From Oscillospiraceae bacterium (GTDB lineage: Bacteria > Bacillota > Clostridia > Oscillospirales > Acutalibacteraceae): a stretch of 52,249 nucleotides of DNA. Position numbers and translations under genes: made by a program. The notes beneath the pieces were generated by a model that did not search any database, was not told the origin of the DNA, and worked only from the letters and a program-made list of their open reading frames with translations. Shown here in pieces: positions 7,974 through 16,461 of the stretch (positions are counted from its first letter, which is position 1; each line of letters opens with the position of its first letter). The stretch spans positions 1 through 52,249 of the forward strand of contig WQWM01000015.1 in the NCBI GenBank assembly GCA_009785335.1, given 5' to 3'.

Positions 7974-8947
7974 GCAAGCTCTTCCTCAATGCATTTGATT
8001 AGTGTGGCGATGGTTTCTTTCAGGGGAAGGTCGCTGGCATAGGCCGCTGCCAGCACGTGTCCGCCGCCGCCCAGCTGTGTTGCAATGGCCGAAACATTGG
8101 CCGGAGCATGGCTGCGCAGCGAAATTTTGTATGTACCATCGGGGCGCTCGCGGATGGCCACGCCAACCTGCACGCCTTCGATTTGCCGCATGCGTGCGAC
8201 CAACTGCACATATTCATCTTCGTTGCTGCCGCTTTGCCGAAAGATTCTCTGCGTCACCGCAACCAGTGCCACGCGACCGTTGCAGTAGTACTTTAAGTTG
8301 CGAAACGCCAAGCGTTCCATTTCCAAATAAGCCTTGCTTTGTGTTTCGAAAAACGCACGGTTAAGCGGCGCAACCTCCACGCCCAGATCGATGTAACGCG
8401 CCACACAACGATGGCTGCGCGCGGTGATGTTGGCGTTGCGAAAGCCGCCGGTGTCGGTGCTCACCCCGGCATATAGGCAGGCGGCGATGCTGGTGGTCAT
8501 GGGCACACCCATGGCGTCAATCACGTCGCTGATGATTTCTGCGCAAGCTGCCGCAGTGGTATCAAGCAGGGTTTCGGCGGCAAAAAAATCGTTGGTGGGG
8601 TGATGGTCGATGCAAAGGTCAATGCGGCTGCCAAAGCGTGCGTTTAGCGCTTCACCCAACAGATGCGTCACGGCAACATCAACGGTCACCAGCAGGCAAT
8701 CATCGGGCAGTTCGGCATCCGCGCCGTGCAGCACAAAACCGTCACGCATGAACGCGAACATGGCAGGCATGGGGTCTTTGCACAGCAAAAAGACTTCCTT
8801 ACCCAAGCTGCGCAGCGCGTGCGCCAACGCGAAGCCACTGCCCAGGCAGTCGCCGTCGGGGTGGCTGTGCATAAAAATGGCGGCTGCGCGGCAATCGCGC
8901 AACTTTGCTGCGGCTTGGCTAATGTCAACTTGCTTGCTCATCTTCAT
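7961..8947 (-). CDS. nrnA: Bifunctional oligoribonuclease/PAP phosphatase NrnA (DHH-DHHA1)
   Basis: A 328-residue DHH-family phosphoesterase. The metal-binding N-terminal motifs are HSHPDGDCLGSG (approximately residues 27-38) and DHHPTND, and the DHHA1 substrate-binding domain ends in LGGGGHVLAAA. NrnA degrades short RNA oligonucleotides and dephosphorylates 3'-phosphoadenosine 5'-phosphate. It overlaps rbfA by 23 bases and truB by 13, so the three are translated together; this gene order is standard for Firmicutes. Confidence 0.93.
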   Translation of the reverse strand: MKMSKQVDISQAAAKLRDCRAAAIFMHSHPDGDCLGSGFALAHALRSLGKEVFLLCKDPMPAMFAFMRDGFVLHGADAELPDDCLLVTVDVAVTHLLGEALNARFGSRIDLCIDHHPTNDFFAAETLLDTTAAACAEIISDVIDAMGVPMTTSIAACLYAGVSTDTGGFRNANITARSHRCVARYIDLGVEVAPLNRAFFETQSKAYLEMERLAFRNLKYYCNGRVALVAVTQRIFRQSGSNEDEYVQLVARMRQIEGVQVGVAIRERPDGTYKISLRSHAPANVSAIATQLGGGGHVLAAAYASDLPLKETIATLIKCIEEELACAD

Positions 8948-9296
8948 TACCCTTCACATCTAGCTCGTCTAGCTTCTGCAAAATCGCAGTACCTTCTTCA
9001 ATGGAGTTATCGGCCACAAAGCGCAGCTCGGGCGATTTACGCAGCCCAAGGCGACGTCCCAGCTCACCGCGCAGGAATCCCGCGGCACTTTTCAGGCCCT
9101 TCACCGCCTCTTGTGCGGCAGCAAAGCCCTCCATGGCCGAAACATAAATCTTCGCTGTGGAGCCATCGCCCGAAAGCTGCACCCGCATGATGGTGAGCAA
9201 CTTGCCGGCCACGCGGGGGTCTTTCAGGTCGCGCAGCAGCGCGCTGAGTTCACGTTTGATGTCCTCGGCGTTGCGGTTGATGTGGTGGCTTGGCAT
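8925..9296 (-). CDS. rbfA: 30S ribosome-binding factor RbfA
   Basis: A 123-residue KH-like protein that assists 16S rRNA 5'-end maturation and cold-adapted 30S assembly. It shows the typical RINRNAEDIKRELSALL-like opening (HHINRNAEDIKRELSALL) and the LRGELGRRLGLRKSPELRF segment with the conserved R-x-P-x-L-x-F pattern. The ribosome binding site (TAAGGAG) overlaps the stop codon of the upstream Fic gene, so rbfA translation now follows the inserted gene instead of infB. Confidence 0.95.
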   Translation of the reverse strand: MPSHHINRNAEDIKRELSALLRDLKDPRVAGKLLTIMRVQLSGDGSTAKIYVSAMEGFAAAQEAVKGLKSAAGFLRGELGRRLGLRKSPELRFVADNSIEEGTAILQKLDELDVKGNEDEQAS

Positions 9297-9306
9297 GGGC
9301 TACTCC

Positions 9307-10572
9307 TTATATAAGACGTTGGATGCGGTCGAGTGCTTCTGCAATTGATTTTTGCATAAAATCTTGTACGATTTTTTCGTAATTGCTATCATTCAAACGT
9401 TCAAAATCACAAACAAACAAAGTCTTTTTTCTTGATAAAGTGAGGTATATGCTTTCGGGTTCGCATAACAATTCTGAATAAAATGCTTTCTCCGTTAATG
9501 TAAATTGAATGCGGAAACTTGAGTGTTCAAATTCAATTTTCAAATTTTGTGCATATTCATTTGTTTGATGTTTCTTGACAGCATTTCTTGAAATTGTAGC
9601 GGTGTGGGGTAATATTTTCGTAAGGTTTGTTTCATGTGTAAATAGAGTACGTTTCAACAGAGTTAGAATTGCGCTACGAAACTCCATTTTGCTTGCGAGC
9701 AATTTTTGTGAAATAGCAAGCTTGATGTCATAAATATTATCAAACTGGTCATCGATGAACAAGTCAACCAATGCTCGATAAGTGCCATTATCCGCTTGCT
9801 CTAATGCATCAATATAGCGTTCACGATTTGTGCTATCAATTGTCAACGGGAATAAGTTTGCCTGAATGAGCACCAAGCTAGCCAGTAGGCGTGCAACACG
9901 CCCATTGCCATCTTGGAATGGATGGATAATGGAAAACGCATGATGCAGCCAAGCAGCTTTCACCACGGGGTTGACATCATCAAGCGAATGATAAACTTCG
10001 ATGAGTTTATCCATTTCCGCGGCGGTTTGTAGCACTGGGCAATACAAAAATCGCTTGCCGTTACGCACAGGGTAATTTTCTTGTCGCTTAAATTCACCCT
10101 TAAGCAGGAGAATGGAGTGACGATTTTCAAATTGGTCAATCGCTTCAGTATGCGATTGACTTTGCGTGAGCAATTGGTGCAGCTGCTTGATAAAGCTTAC
10201 TGACAGAGGACGATCCTGCTTGACTAATGCAAAAATCATTTCAAGTGCTTGTAGCTGACATGTCAAGTAGCTCATCAACTCATGTTTAGGCATGGTACTG
10301 CGTTCATGCGCGATGTAATCTGCGACAAAACCATCTTTGATAAGGGTTTCAGTTGTGCCACGGTCAAGGGCATAAAGGCCCTCCAGCATACCGGTTTCTA
10401 GCGCGTGCTTACGCTTGACTTGTTCCAAAAAAGCAGCGTATACAGCATCATTTTCAGAAAAACTTTCACGTTGTTGTAACCATGTGGGCAAGATTTCATC
10501 AAGGCGAGAAGTATCAACTTCTAACCATACAGGATTAAATTCAATGGGTTTCCAAATTTGAATTTCGTCCAT
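9307..10572 (-). CDS. Class II Fic-domain AMP transferase inserted between infB and rbfA
   Basis: A 421-residue Fic protein starting at MDEIQIWKP; the longer frame overlaps infB and is not used. The catalytic motif HPFQDGNGRVAR begins near residue 217 and is canonical, predicting nucleotide transfer (usually AMP) to a target hydroxyl. A class II autoinhibitory motif, TGMLEG (T-x-x-x-E-G, approximately residues 60-65), lies in the N-terminal helix region, and the C-terminus (approximately residues 300-421) is a separate region of unknown fold. The gene starts 1 base after the infB stop and ends in the rbfA ribosome binding site. It is visibly richer in A and T than its neighbours, pointing to horizontal gain. 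Target unknown. Confidence 0.92.
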   Translation of the reverse strand: MDEIQIWKPIEFNPVWLEVDTSRLDEILPTWLQQRESFSENDAVYAAFLEQVKRKHALETGMLEGLYALDRGTTETLIKDGFVADYIAHERSTMPKHELMSYLTCQLQALEMIFALVKQDRPLSVSFIKQLHQLLTQSQSHTEAIDQFENRHSILLLKGEFKRQENYPVRNGKRFLYCPVLQTAAEMDKLIEVYHSLDDVNPVVKAAWLHHAFSIIHPFQDGNGRVARLLASLVLIQANLFPLTIDSTNRERYIDALEQADNGTYRALVDLFIDDQFDNIYDIKLAISQKLLASKMEFRSAILTLLKRTLFTHETNLTKILPHTATISRNAVKKHQTNEYAQNLKIEFEHSSFRIQFTLTEKAFYSELLCEPESIYLTLSRKKTLFVCDFERLNDSNYEKIVQDFMQKSIAEALDRIQRLI

Positions 10573-10573
10573 A

Positions 10574-12973
10574 TTAATCCCTGTATTCTTCCATGACATA
10601 CACTTCCAGAATATCGCCATCCTTGGCATCGGCGAATTTTTCAAGCGTGATGCCGCACTCGTAGTTGCGTGCGACTTCCTTCACGTCATCTTTAAAGCGG
10701 CGCAATGAAGCAATGGTGTCCTCGGCAACCACAACACCGTCACGGGTCACACGACACAACGCGCCGCGCTGCACTTTGCCCTCTTGCACATAGCTGCCGC
10801 AGACTGTTGCGCTGCTGAATTTCATCACTTGGCGTACTTCCACGCGGCCCATGGCAACTTCGCGGAACTTCGGCGCGAGCATACCTTTCACGGCTTGCTC
10901 CACGTCGTTCATCATGTCGTAGATAATGCTGTAGCGGCGCAGTTGCACGCCTTCGCGGTCAGCATTGTTGGCGGCAATTGGGTCGGCGGTGACGTTAAAC
11001 GCCACAACGAGTGCACCACTTGCGCTGGCCAGCATCACATCGCTTTCGCTCACCGCGCCCACGCCCGCATGAATCACACGCACGCGCACTTCCTCGTTGC
11101 TGAGCTTGAGCAGGTTTTGCTTCACGGCTTCGGCGGTGCCTTGCACGTCAGCTTTCACGATAATATTCAGGTCTTTCAGCTCGCCCTCTTTCAGGGTATC
11201 AAACAGGGTTTCGAGCGTCACTTGTTGGTTAAGATTAAAGATTTCTTCGCGCGCGTGATACTTACGCTGCTCCACCAGCTCGCGTGCCAAACGTTCGTCG
11301 CTCACGGCGTCAAAGCTTTCGCCTGCGGCAGGTGCCTCGGCCAAGCCCATGATTTCCACTGGCACGCTTGGGCCGGCTTGCTCAAGTGCCACGCCATTGT
11401 GATCGGTCATCACGCGCACGCGGCCAACCGCTTGCCCGGCCACGATGACATCGCCGCTTTTCAGCGTACCGTTTTGCACCAGCACAGTGGCGATTGGGCC
11501 GCGGGTTTTGTCAAGCCGTGCTTCAATCACCACGCCTTTGGCGGCACGGTTGGGGTTGGCACGCAGCTGTTGCATGTCGGCCACCAACAGCAGGCTTTCA
11601 AGCAGATTATCCATGCCTTGCCCGGTTTTGGCAGACACCGGCACGCAGATGGTGTCGCCGCCCCATTCTTCGGGCACCAGCTCATGTTCAGTGAGTTGCT
11701 GCATGATTTTATCCACATTGGTGTCGTGCAGGTCAATTTTATTGATGGCCACCACGATGTTCACCTCTGCCGCTTTGGCGTGGGCGATGGCTTCAATCGT
11801 TTGCGGCATAATGCCGTCGTTGGCGGCGACCACAAGGATGGCAATGTCGGTGGCTTTGGCACCCCGCGCGCGCATGGCGGTGAAGGCCGCATGGCCAGGG
11901 GTGTCTAGGAAAGTGACATGGCGGTCTTGCACTTCAACGCGATATGCGCCGATGTGTTGGGTGATGCCGCCGGCCTCGGTTTCCGTCACTGCGGTGGATC
12001 GAATGGCATCGAGCAACGAGGTTTTGCCGTGGTCAACGTGACCCATCACGACAACAACCGGGTCACGCGCAACGAGTTCGTCGTCGCTGTCTTGGCGGTC
12101 GTCAATGATGCGTTCTTCAATGGTCACCACCACTTCGCGCTGCACTTTTACGCCAAGTTCTGCCGAAATCAACTCAGCAGTGTCATAGTCAATCATATCA
12201 TTGATGGTGCTCATTTGCCCCATCTTAAATAGTTCTTTGATGACCTCGGCGGCTGTGCGTTTGAGACGCATGGCCAGCTCGCCAATTTGGATTTCTTCAC
12301 CCACTTTAATGATCAACTGGGGTTTTTTCGCGCGGTCGGCGGCGATGCGTTGCAGACGCTGGGCTTCGGTTTCGCGGCGCGATGAACGCATGCCCTGCTT
12401 GCGATATTGCTTGCTGCGTTGGTTGAGTTTTTGCTTGTTGGTTTGGGTATCCGCACGGCGGTTGTTCTGCGCCGCATGGGTAGCCGGCGCAATGGTTTCA
12501 TAACGCTCGTTGTATTTATCCAGGTTCACGCTGCCGCTGCGGGTGTCGATGGTTTTCGCCTCGGCTTTGGTGCGTGCCTGCGGTGCTGCCCCCTCTTTCT
12601 TGGGCTTGTTGACCTTAGGTGGCGCGGTGGGTGCGCTGGATTTATGCTGCGCAGCCGCCTTGGCCAGGGTTTCGCTGGCGGCGCGTTCTTCTTTGGTGGG
12701 CGGTTTTTTGGGCGCAGTAGAGGGCTTTTTCACCTCGACTGGCTTTTTCGCCGGTGCCTTGGGTTTGAGCTCTGCCAGCTTGTAGAACTCCTCAAAGTTC
12801 TCCACGCCGCGTGCAATGGTGTAATGTTCGAAGATTACATCCAGCTCGGTTTCGCCCAGCACTGAATTGAGCGTTTTGGTCTCGGGAAAATGCGCAGCAA
12901 GCAGCTGCACAATTTCCTTGTTGGCCACGCCAAGTGCTGCGGAAATGTCCTTAATTCTGATTTTTTCTAGCAT
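10574..12973 (-). CDS. infB: Translation initiation factor IF-2
   Basis: A 799-residue GTPase that brings initiator tRNA to the ribosome. The N-terminal IF2N domain ([20 protein letters not shown]) is followed by a long lysine/alanine/proline-rich linker (approximately residues 75-200), a second IF2N-like region, then the G domain with [23 protein letters not shown] and NKIDL, and the beta-barrel and C-terminal fMet-tRNA-binding domains. Start is ATG with GGAGG, 6 bases upstream. Immediately upstream is an R1 paired-hairpin repeat separating it from ylxQ. Confidence 0.97.
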   Translation of the reverse strand: MLEKIRIKDISAALGVANKEIVQLLAAHFPETKTLNSVLGETELDVIFEHYTIARGVENFEEFYKLAELKPKAPAKKPVEVKKPSTAPKKPPTKEERAASETLAKAAAQHKSSAPTAPPKVNKPKKEGAAPQARTKAEAKTIDTRSGSVNLDKYNERYETIAPATHAAQNNRRADTQTNKQKLNQRSKQYRKQGMRSSRRETEAQRLQRIAADRAKKPQLIIKVGEEIQIGELAMRLKRTAAEVIKELFKMGQMSTINDMIDYDTAELISAELGVKVQREVVVTIEERIIDDRQDSDDELVARDPVVVVMGHVDHGKTSLLDAIRSTAVTETEAGGITQHIGAYRVEVQDRHVTFLDTPGHAAFTAMRARGAKATDIAILVVAANDGIMPQTIEAIAHAKAAEVNIVVAINKIDLHDTNVDKIMQQLTEHELVPEEWGGDTICVPVSAKTGQGMDNLLESLLLVADMQQLRANPNRAAKGVVIEARLDKTRGPIATVLVQNGTLKSGDVIVAGQAVGRVRVMTDHNGVALEQAGPSVPVEIMGLAEAPAAGESFDAVSDERLARELVEQRKYHAREEIFNLNQQVTLETLFDTLKEGELKDLNIIVKADVQGTAEAVKQNLLKLSNEEVRVRVIHAGVGAVSESDVMLASASGALVVAFNVTADPIAANNADREGVQLRRYSIIYDMMNDVEQAVKGMLAPKFREVAMGRVEVRQVMKFSSATVCGSYVQEGKVQRGALCRVTRDGVVVAEDTIASLRRFKDDVKEVARNYECGITLEKFADAKDGDILEVYVMEEYRD

Positions 12974-12992
12974 GTAATCCTCCGGTAGTGGT

Positions 12993-13067
12993 TGTAGGGG
13001 CGACCGTCCTCGGTCGCCCGATAGGGCTTATCTATCTGCGCGGGCGACCGAGACGGTCGCCCCTACA
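12993..13067. repeat. R1 paired-hairpin repeat between ylxQ and infB
   Basis: TGTAGGGGCGACCG/CGGTCGCCCG hairpin, a 20-base spacer, then the mirrored CGGGCGACCG/CGGTCGCCCCTACA hairpin. Its TGTAGGGG end supplies the TAG stop codon of ylxQ. Within the operon the RNA would form two stable stem-loops just upstream of the infB ribosome binding site. Confidence 0.85.
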
Positions 13068-13368
13068 TTAATGCTGCGATTTTTTCGGCAAAGCCTTTGT
13101 CGTTTACGGTGATGACTGCGGCTTTGTATTGCGTGGCGGCCTTGATGTCTTGCGCGGTGAGGCTTAGACGGTGCAACGGCACGCGCGCTTGCTCGGCCAG
13201 ATAGATGAACTCCTCCGCCAGACGCGGTGAGGCATCTTCGCACAGCAGGCACAGGCGAGCCTTGCCGCTGCGCAGTGATGATTTCGCGGCATCATGCCCA
13301 AATGAGCATAAACTTGCCGCTCTGCACAGGCCTAAATACGATAATAATTGTCCATTGTCAACTGTCAA
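13063..13368 (-). CDS. ylxQ: L7Ae-family ribosomal/RNA-binding protein YlxQ
   Basis: A 101-residue L7Ae/L30e-like protein expected to bind kink-turn RNA; in Firmicutes it sits between ylxR and infB. The core LGLCRAASLCSFGHDA, GKARLCLLCEDAS and a final KAAVITVNDKGFAEKI region is recognisable. Both ends are shaped by repeats: the first codons (MTVDNGQ) lie in the R4 TTGACAATTG-type repeat shared with the end of ylxR, and the last Met codon and TAG stop come from the TGTAGGGG end of the R1 repeat. Confidence 0.85.
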   Translation of the reverse strand: MTVDNGQLLSYLGLCRAASLCSFGHDAAKSSLRSGKARLCLLCEDASPRLAEEFIYLAEQARVPLHRLSLTAQDIKAATQYKAAVITVNDKGFAEKIAALM

Positions 13369-13383
13369 TTGTCAATTGTCCTT
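13349..13383. repeat. R4 TTGACAATTG-type minisatellite at the ylxR/ylxQ overlap
   Basis: About five imperfect heptamer-like units of the form TTGTCAA/TTGTCC. It encodes the C-terminus of YlxR and the N-terminus of YlxQ in two frames. Related copies lie in recG (31078), thiN (37208) and tsaD (41862). Confidence 0.8.
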
Positions 13384-13624
13384 CCAAGGCATCGTAAACT
13401 TCTGCGGGAACACTGCATTTGAACGAGCGATCCAGCCCGCGTTTTTTGCGCAACGCTTGCAGGCATGCGGCATCTTGGCATAGATATGCGCCGCGACCAT
13501 TTTGCTTGCCGGTTTTATCCAGCGAAAAAACACCTTCGGGGCTGCGCACGATGCGAATTAACTCGCGCTTGGGTTTCATGTTGTAGCAACCGCAACAGCG
13601 GCGGGTGAGGGGAGCGTTAGACAT
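13358..13624 (-). CDS. ylxR: YlxR (DUF448) RNA-binding protein
   Basis: An 88-residue small protein of the nusA-infB operon with the family motifs PLTRRCCGC, KRELIRIVR and GRGAYLCQDAACL. The start at 13624 is preferred because GAGG lies 6 bases upstream; the longer frame is encoded by the R2 repeat between nusA and ylxR. The C-terminal residues (EGQLTIDS) are encoded by the R4 minisatellite, and the gene overlaps ylxQ by 11 bases. In Bacillus-type relatives the protein is nucleoid-associated or regulates RNase P; not tested here. Confidence 0.9.
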   Translation of the reverse strand: MSNAPLTRRCCGCYNMKPKRELIRIVRSPEGVFSLDKTGKQNGRGAYLCQDAACLQALRKKRGLDRSFKCSVPAEVYDALEGQLTIDS

Positions 13625-13636
13625 GGTGTTCCTCAA

Positions 13637-13682
13637 TTCCCCTCCGTGGAGGGGTGGCACGCGAGAGCGTGACGGGGTGGTT
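13637..13682. repeat. R2 repeat between nusA and ylxR
   Basis: TTCCCCTCCGTGGAGGGGTGG followed by CACGCGAGAGCGTG and ACGGGGTGG. It abuts the nusA stop codon and the ylxR leader. Confidence 0.85.
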
Positions 13683-14752
13683 TATTCAATCACAATCGCT
13701 TCATCGTCGTCGCCGGCAGCGTCGCTCTTGATGTCAATCTTCCAGGTGGTGAGTTTGGCGGCTAGGCGAGCGTTTTGCCCTTTGTTTCCGATGGCTAGGC
13801 TCAATTTGCTTTCGGGCACGGTGATGTGGCAGATGTGTTCGTCGTTGTCTACCACTTGCACGTGCAGCACTTCGGCGGGGGCAAGGGCTGCGGCCACGAA
13901 CTCGGCCACGTCGTCGCTGTAGCGCACGACATCGATTTTCTCGCCGCCCAGCATATCCACAATGCGCTCAATGCGTGCGCCGCGGCTGCCAATGCAGGTG
14001 CCCACGGGGTCGATGTCTGGGTCACGGCTGAACACAGCAACTTTGCTGCGGTTGCCGGCTTCGCGCGCAACGGCTTTCACCTCAACCAGGCCGTCTTTCA
14101 CTTCGGGAATCTCCAGCTCAAACAGGCGCTTAACTAAGCCTGCATGTGCGCGTGACAGCGTGGCGTGCGGGTGGCGGCGGTCAAGCCCGCTGATGTCTAC
14201 CACGTATACTTTAATTAAATCGCCGGGGCCAAAACTTTCGCCGGGCACTTGCTCGCTCACCGGCACAATTTCTGTTACGCGGCCGATTTCCACAACGAGG
14301 TCACCGTTGGGTTCAACGCGCTGCACTTTCACCGTCACGATTTCTTGCTCACGGCTTTGGAATTCTTCACGCAGGCGGCCATGCTCGGCCTCGCGGATGC
14401 CCTGACGCAGCACGTGCTTGCCTTTTTCGGCGGCAATGCGGCTCACGGCTTTGGTGTCCAGCTGAATTTCAATGATGTCGCCGGGTTGTGCGCCGGGTTT
14501 ATATTGTGCGGCTTGCTCGGGCAGCAAGTCGGTGTCTTCGTCTAAAATTTCGCTCACCACTTGTTTGCGCACATACACTTTCATTTCTTCGGTGTCGGGC
14601 AAAATCTCGCAATAGGCGATGTCTTTGTTGTTGTAGTCGCTTTTGATGGCTGTGACAATTGCGCGTTGAATGCCATCGCACAGGGCTTCCAATTCCACAC
14701 CTTTGTCTTTGGCCAGCATGCGCAGCACGGTGAAAAATTCGGGATTATGCAT
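13682..14752 (-). CDS. nusA: Transcription termination/antitermination factor NusA
   Basis: A 356-residue NusA with an N-terminal RNA polymerase-binding domain (FTVLRMLAKDKGVELEAL), an S1 domain (approximately residues 130-200), and two KH domains including DPVGTCIGSRGARIERI and LAIGNKGQNARLAAKLTTW. The ATG at 14752 has GGAG 11 bases upstream; the GTG 12 bases earlier directly abuts that site and is less likely. It lacks the acidic repeats of proteobacterial NusA, as expected for Firmicutes. It sits between rimP and ylxR; the stop codon touches an R2 repeat. Confidence 0.95.
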   Translation of the reverse strand: MHNPEFFTVLRMLAKDKGVELEALCDGIQRAIVTAIKSDYNNKDIAYCEILPDTEEMKVYVRKQVVSEILDEDTDLLPEQAAQYKPGAQPGDIIEIQLDTKAVSRIAAEKGKHVLRQGIREAEHGRLREEFQSREQEIVTVKVQRVEPNGDLVVEIGRVTEIVPVSEQVPGESFGPGDLIKVYVVDISGLDRRHPHATLSRAHAGLVKRLFELEIPEVKDGLVEVKAVAREAGNRSKVAVFSRDPDIDPVGTCIGSRGARIERIVDMLGGEKIDVVRYSDDVAEFVAAALAPAEVLHVQVVDNDEHICHITVPESKLSLAIGNKGQNARLAAKLTTWKIDIKSDAAGDDDEAIVIE

Positions 14753-14782
14753 GTCGGGAATCACTCCATTCTCAATTTATAA

Positions 14783-15235
14783 TTATGCTTCATCAAAGTC
14801 GTCATAAAGCTTCACCCACGCGGCGGATTTCAGCGTGATTTCGTGGGTTTCGTCATCGCAGGCAAGGGTGAGGGTTTTGGCCACATAGCCTGTGAGCTCG
14901 CCCACCAGTTCTTGCGGAGGGTGCTTCATTTTTACGCGAATTTTGCTGCCGATATATTGCGCAAAGTGTTCGTCGCGCGTGAGCTCACGTTCAATGCCGG
15001 GCGAGCAAACCTCAAGGCTATATTGCTGCTGAATGAAGTTTGCGTCGTCAAGCGGCTGGTCAATGGCGCGGCTGAGCGCTTCGCAGTCGTCCAGGCCAAT
15101 GCCATCTGGCTTGTCAATCCAAAAGCGCAAATACCAGTGCGCGCCTTCCTTTAAAAAGCGCACATCCCACAGCGTCAGGCCGAGTTGTTCGGCGTGGGGT
15201 TGCGCAAGCTGTTTTGCGCGCGCGGCGATGTCCAT
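14783..15235 (-). CDS. rimP: Ribosome maturation factor RimP
   Basis: A 150-residue protein needed for 30S subunit maturation, first gene of the nusA-infB operon. The conserved LRFWIDKPDGIGLDDCEALSRA segment and SLEVCSPGIERELTRDEHF motif are intact, followed by the C-terminal Sm-like barrel. Starts with ATG behind AAAGGAG. A consensus promoter lies about 120 bases upstream. Confidence 0.95.
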   Translation of the reverse strand: MDIAARAKQLAQPHAEQLGLTLWDVRFLKEGAHWYLRFWIDKPDGIGLDDCEALSRAIDQPLDDANFIQQQYSLEVCSPGIERELTRDEHFAQYIGSKIRVKMKHPPQELVGELTGYVAKTLTLACDDETHEITLKSAAWVKLYDDFDEA

Positions 15236-15353
15236 GGCAACGTTGCTCCTTTATGAAAGCTGAAAATTACACAGGGTAATCCTTCGTGTAAGAAAGACAG
15301 CGAGCCACGGCTCACTGTCAAGTCTTCATATCAAATCAAATCTCATTGCATTT

Positions 15354-15382
15354 ATTATACCACATCTTGGCGGTTATGTCAA
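15354..15382 (-). promoter_or_regulatory. Promoter of the rimP-nusA-infB operon
   Basis: On the minus strand TTGACA (15377-15382) and TATAAT (15354-15359) are 17 bases apart. The TTGACA is part of the last two codons of the upstream regulator gene. Confidence 0.85.
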
Positions 15383-16195
15383 GTGTTCCGCAAATAAAAT
15401 TTTCGCTGCTTGTTGCAGTGTCTCATCGCTGCTGTTGATTGTTTCGCGGCGAATGCGTCGCCAATCTTCGCCAAGAAAATCGAAGAAATATTCTGCGCGG
15501 GGATGGTGATATAGCGCATGCAGCAGCAGCCACAACACTTCGTTGATAAGCTGTTGATGGCGCTCAGGCTGCGACGAAACCATCACGGCGATGTGCTCGC
15601 GGCCGGCACGCATGCGCGGCATTTCGGCCAGAATTTGCTCGCATTCTTCCTGTCTTACGGGGTTGCCGAGCGGCCCGCCCGGTTCAAGCGGCTGCGCAAG
15701 GCTATGCAGATACATCACAAACACCCGCTTTGCCCACATGCGCACGCTGTCATCCGTGCAGTGTTCTATGATATTTTCGTAGATTTCGCGCACTTGCTTT
15801 TCAACTGCAAGTGCTTCATCAAGCCCGCTTGTGTTCATCAGCAAGCACTCCATGTAGCGCATCCACAGGCGGTAATCTAGGGGATAATCCGCCACAGCAG
15901 CCTTTAGCGCAGGCAAAAATGTTTGCGATTGCGGCTTTTGTGACTTATCGTAGGCTGTGATAATTTCCTGCACACGCCGCTCATTTTTGGCTTGGTTGAT
16001 GCCCAGCAAATCGTCAACCTTCACGCCAAACAAGCCCGCCAGCACGGGCAGCATGGTGATGTCGGGGTAGCTTTCGTTGCGTTCCCAATTGCTGATGGTT
16101 TGGAAGGACACATGCAGGCGTTGGGCGAGTTGCTCCTGCGTTAGCCCTGCGGCCAGACGCAGGCGGCGCACGGTTTCGCCAAAGTAAAGTTTCAT
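15374..16195 (-). CDS. XRE-family transcriptional regulator with C-terminal sensor region
   Basis: A 273-residue protein. Residues 1-65 form a Cro/CI-type helix-turn-helix (LRLAAGLTQEQLAQRLHVSF, then QTISNWERNESYPDITMLP, the typical recognition region). The remaining 200 residues are helical and may be TPR-like; no enzymatic motif is seen. A promoter (TTGCTT-17-TATACT) lies upstream. It has a relative at 18007 with the same domain order. The target operon is unknown; proximity to the rimP promoter does not show regulation. Confidence 0.85.
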   Translation of the reverse strand: MKLYFGETVRRLRLAAGLTQEQLAQRLHVSFQTISNWERNESYPDITMLPVLAGLFGVKVDDLLGINQAKNERRVQEIITAYDKSQKPQSQTFLPALKAAVADYPLDYRLWMRYMECLLMNTSGLDEALAVEKQVREIYENIIEHCTDDSVRMWAKRVFVMYLHSLAQPLEPGGPLGNPVRQEECEQILAEMPRMRAGREHIAVMVSSQPERHQQLINEVLWLLLHALYHHPRAEYFFDFLGEDWRRIRRETINSSDETLQQAAKILFAEHLT

Positions 16196-16232
16196 GGGGT
16201 TACCTCGTTCGTTTATTCAGCGCTGTAACCCT

Positions 16233-16261
16233 AGTATACACCATCGCGCGAGCAAAAGCAA
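16233..16261 (-). promoter_or_regulatory. Promoter of the XRE regulator gene
   Basis: TTGCTT (16256-16261) and TATACT (16233-16238) on the minus strand with a 17-base spacer, about 35 bases upstream of the start codon. Confidence 0.65.
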
Positions 16262-16345
16262 TATCGCGTGCTGGGAGAAAAATTCAAACAGCGTGGGAGT
16301 CGGTTGTGTAGAGCACGTCTTCAAATGAACAAGTTATCGTCAACA

Positions 16346-16427
16346 TGTAGGGGCGGCAGTGATGCCGCCCGAAAGCTTAATGCTGCCATAATTTTATAGT
16401 CCGGGCGGATTTGCATCCGCCCCTACA
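16346..16427. repeat. R1 paired-hairpin repeat
   Basis: TGTAGGGGCGGCA/TGCCGCCCG, a 30-base spacer, and CGGGCGGAT/ATCCGCCCCTACA. Each half is a hairpin and the two halves are inverted. It ends about 35 bases before the GNAT gene. Confidence 0.85.
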
Positions 16428-16461
16428 TGCTGATTTTTGACACTTCGTATATTTTGAAGAC

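Noticed and set aside
10573-10644. Longer start for the Fic gene overlapping infB
   Set aside because: The extra 24 residues are encoded in the IF-2 C-terminus; the ATG at 10572 gives the family-like start.
10784-11908. A 374-codon plus-strand frame opposite infB
   Set aside because: His/Ala-rich shadow of infB in the opposite frame; no ribosome binding site or recognisable domain.
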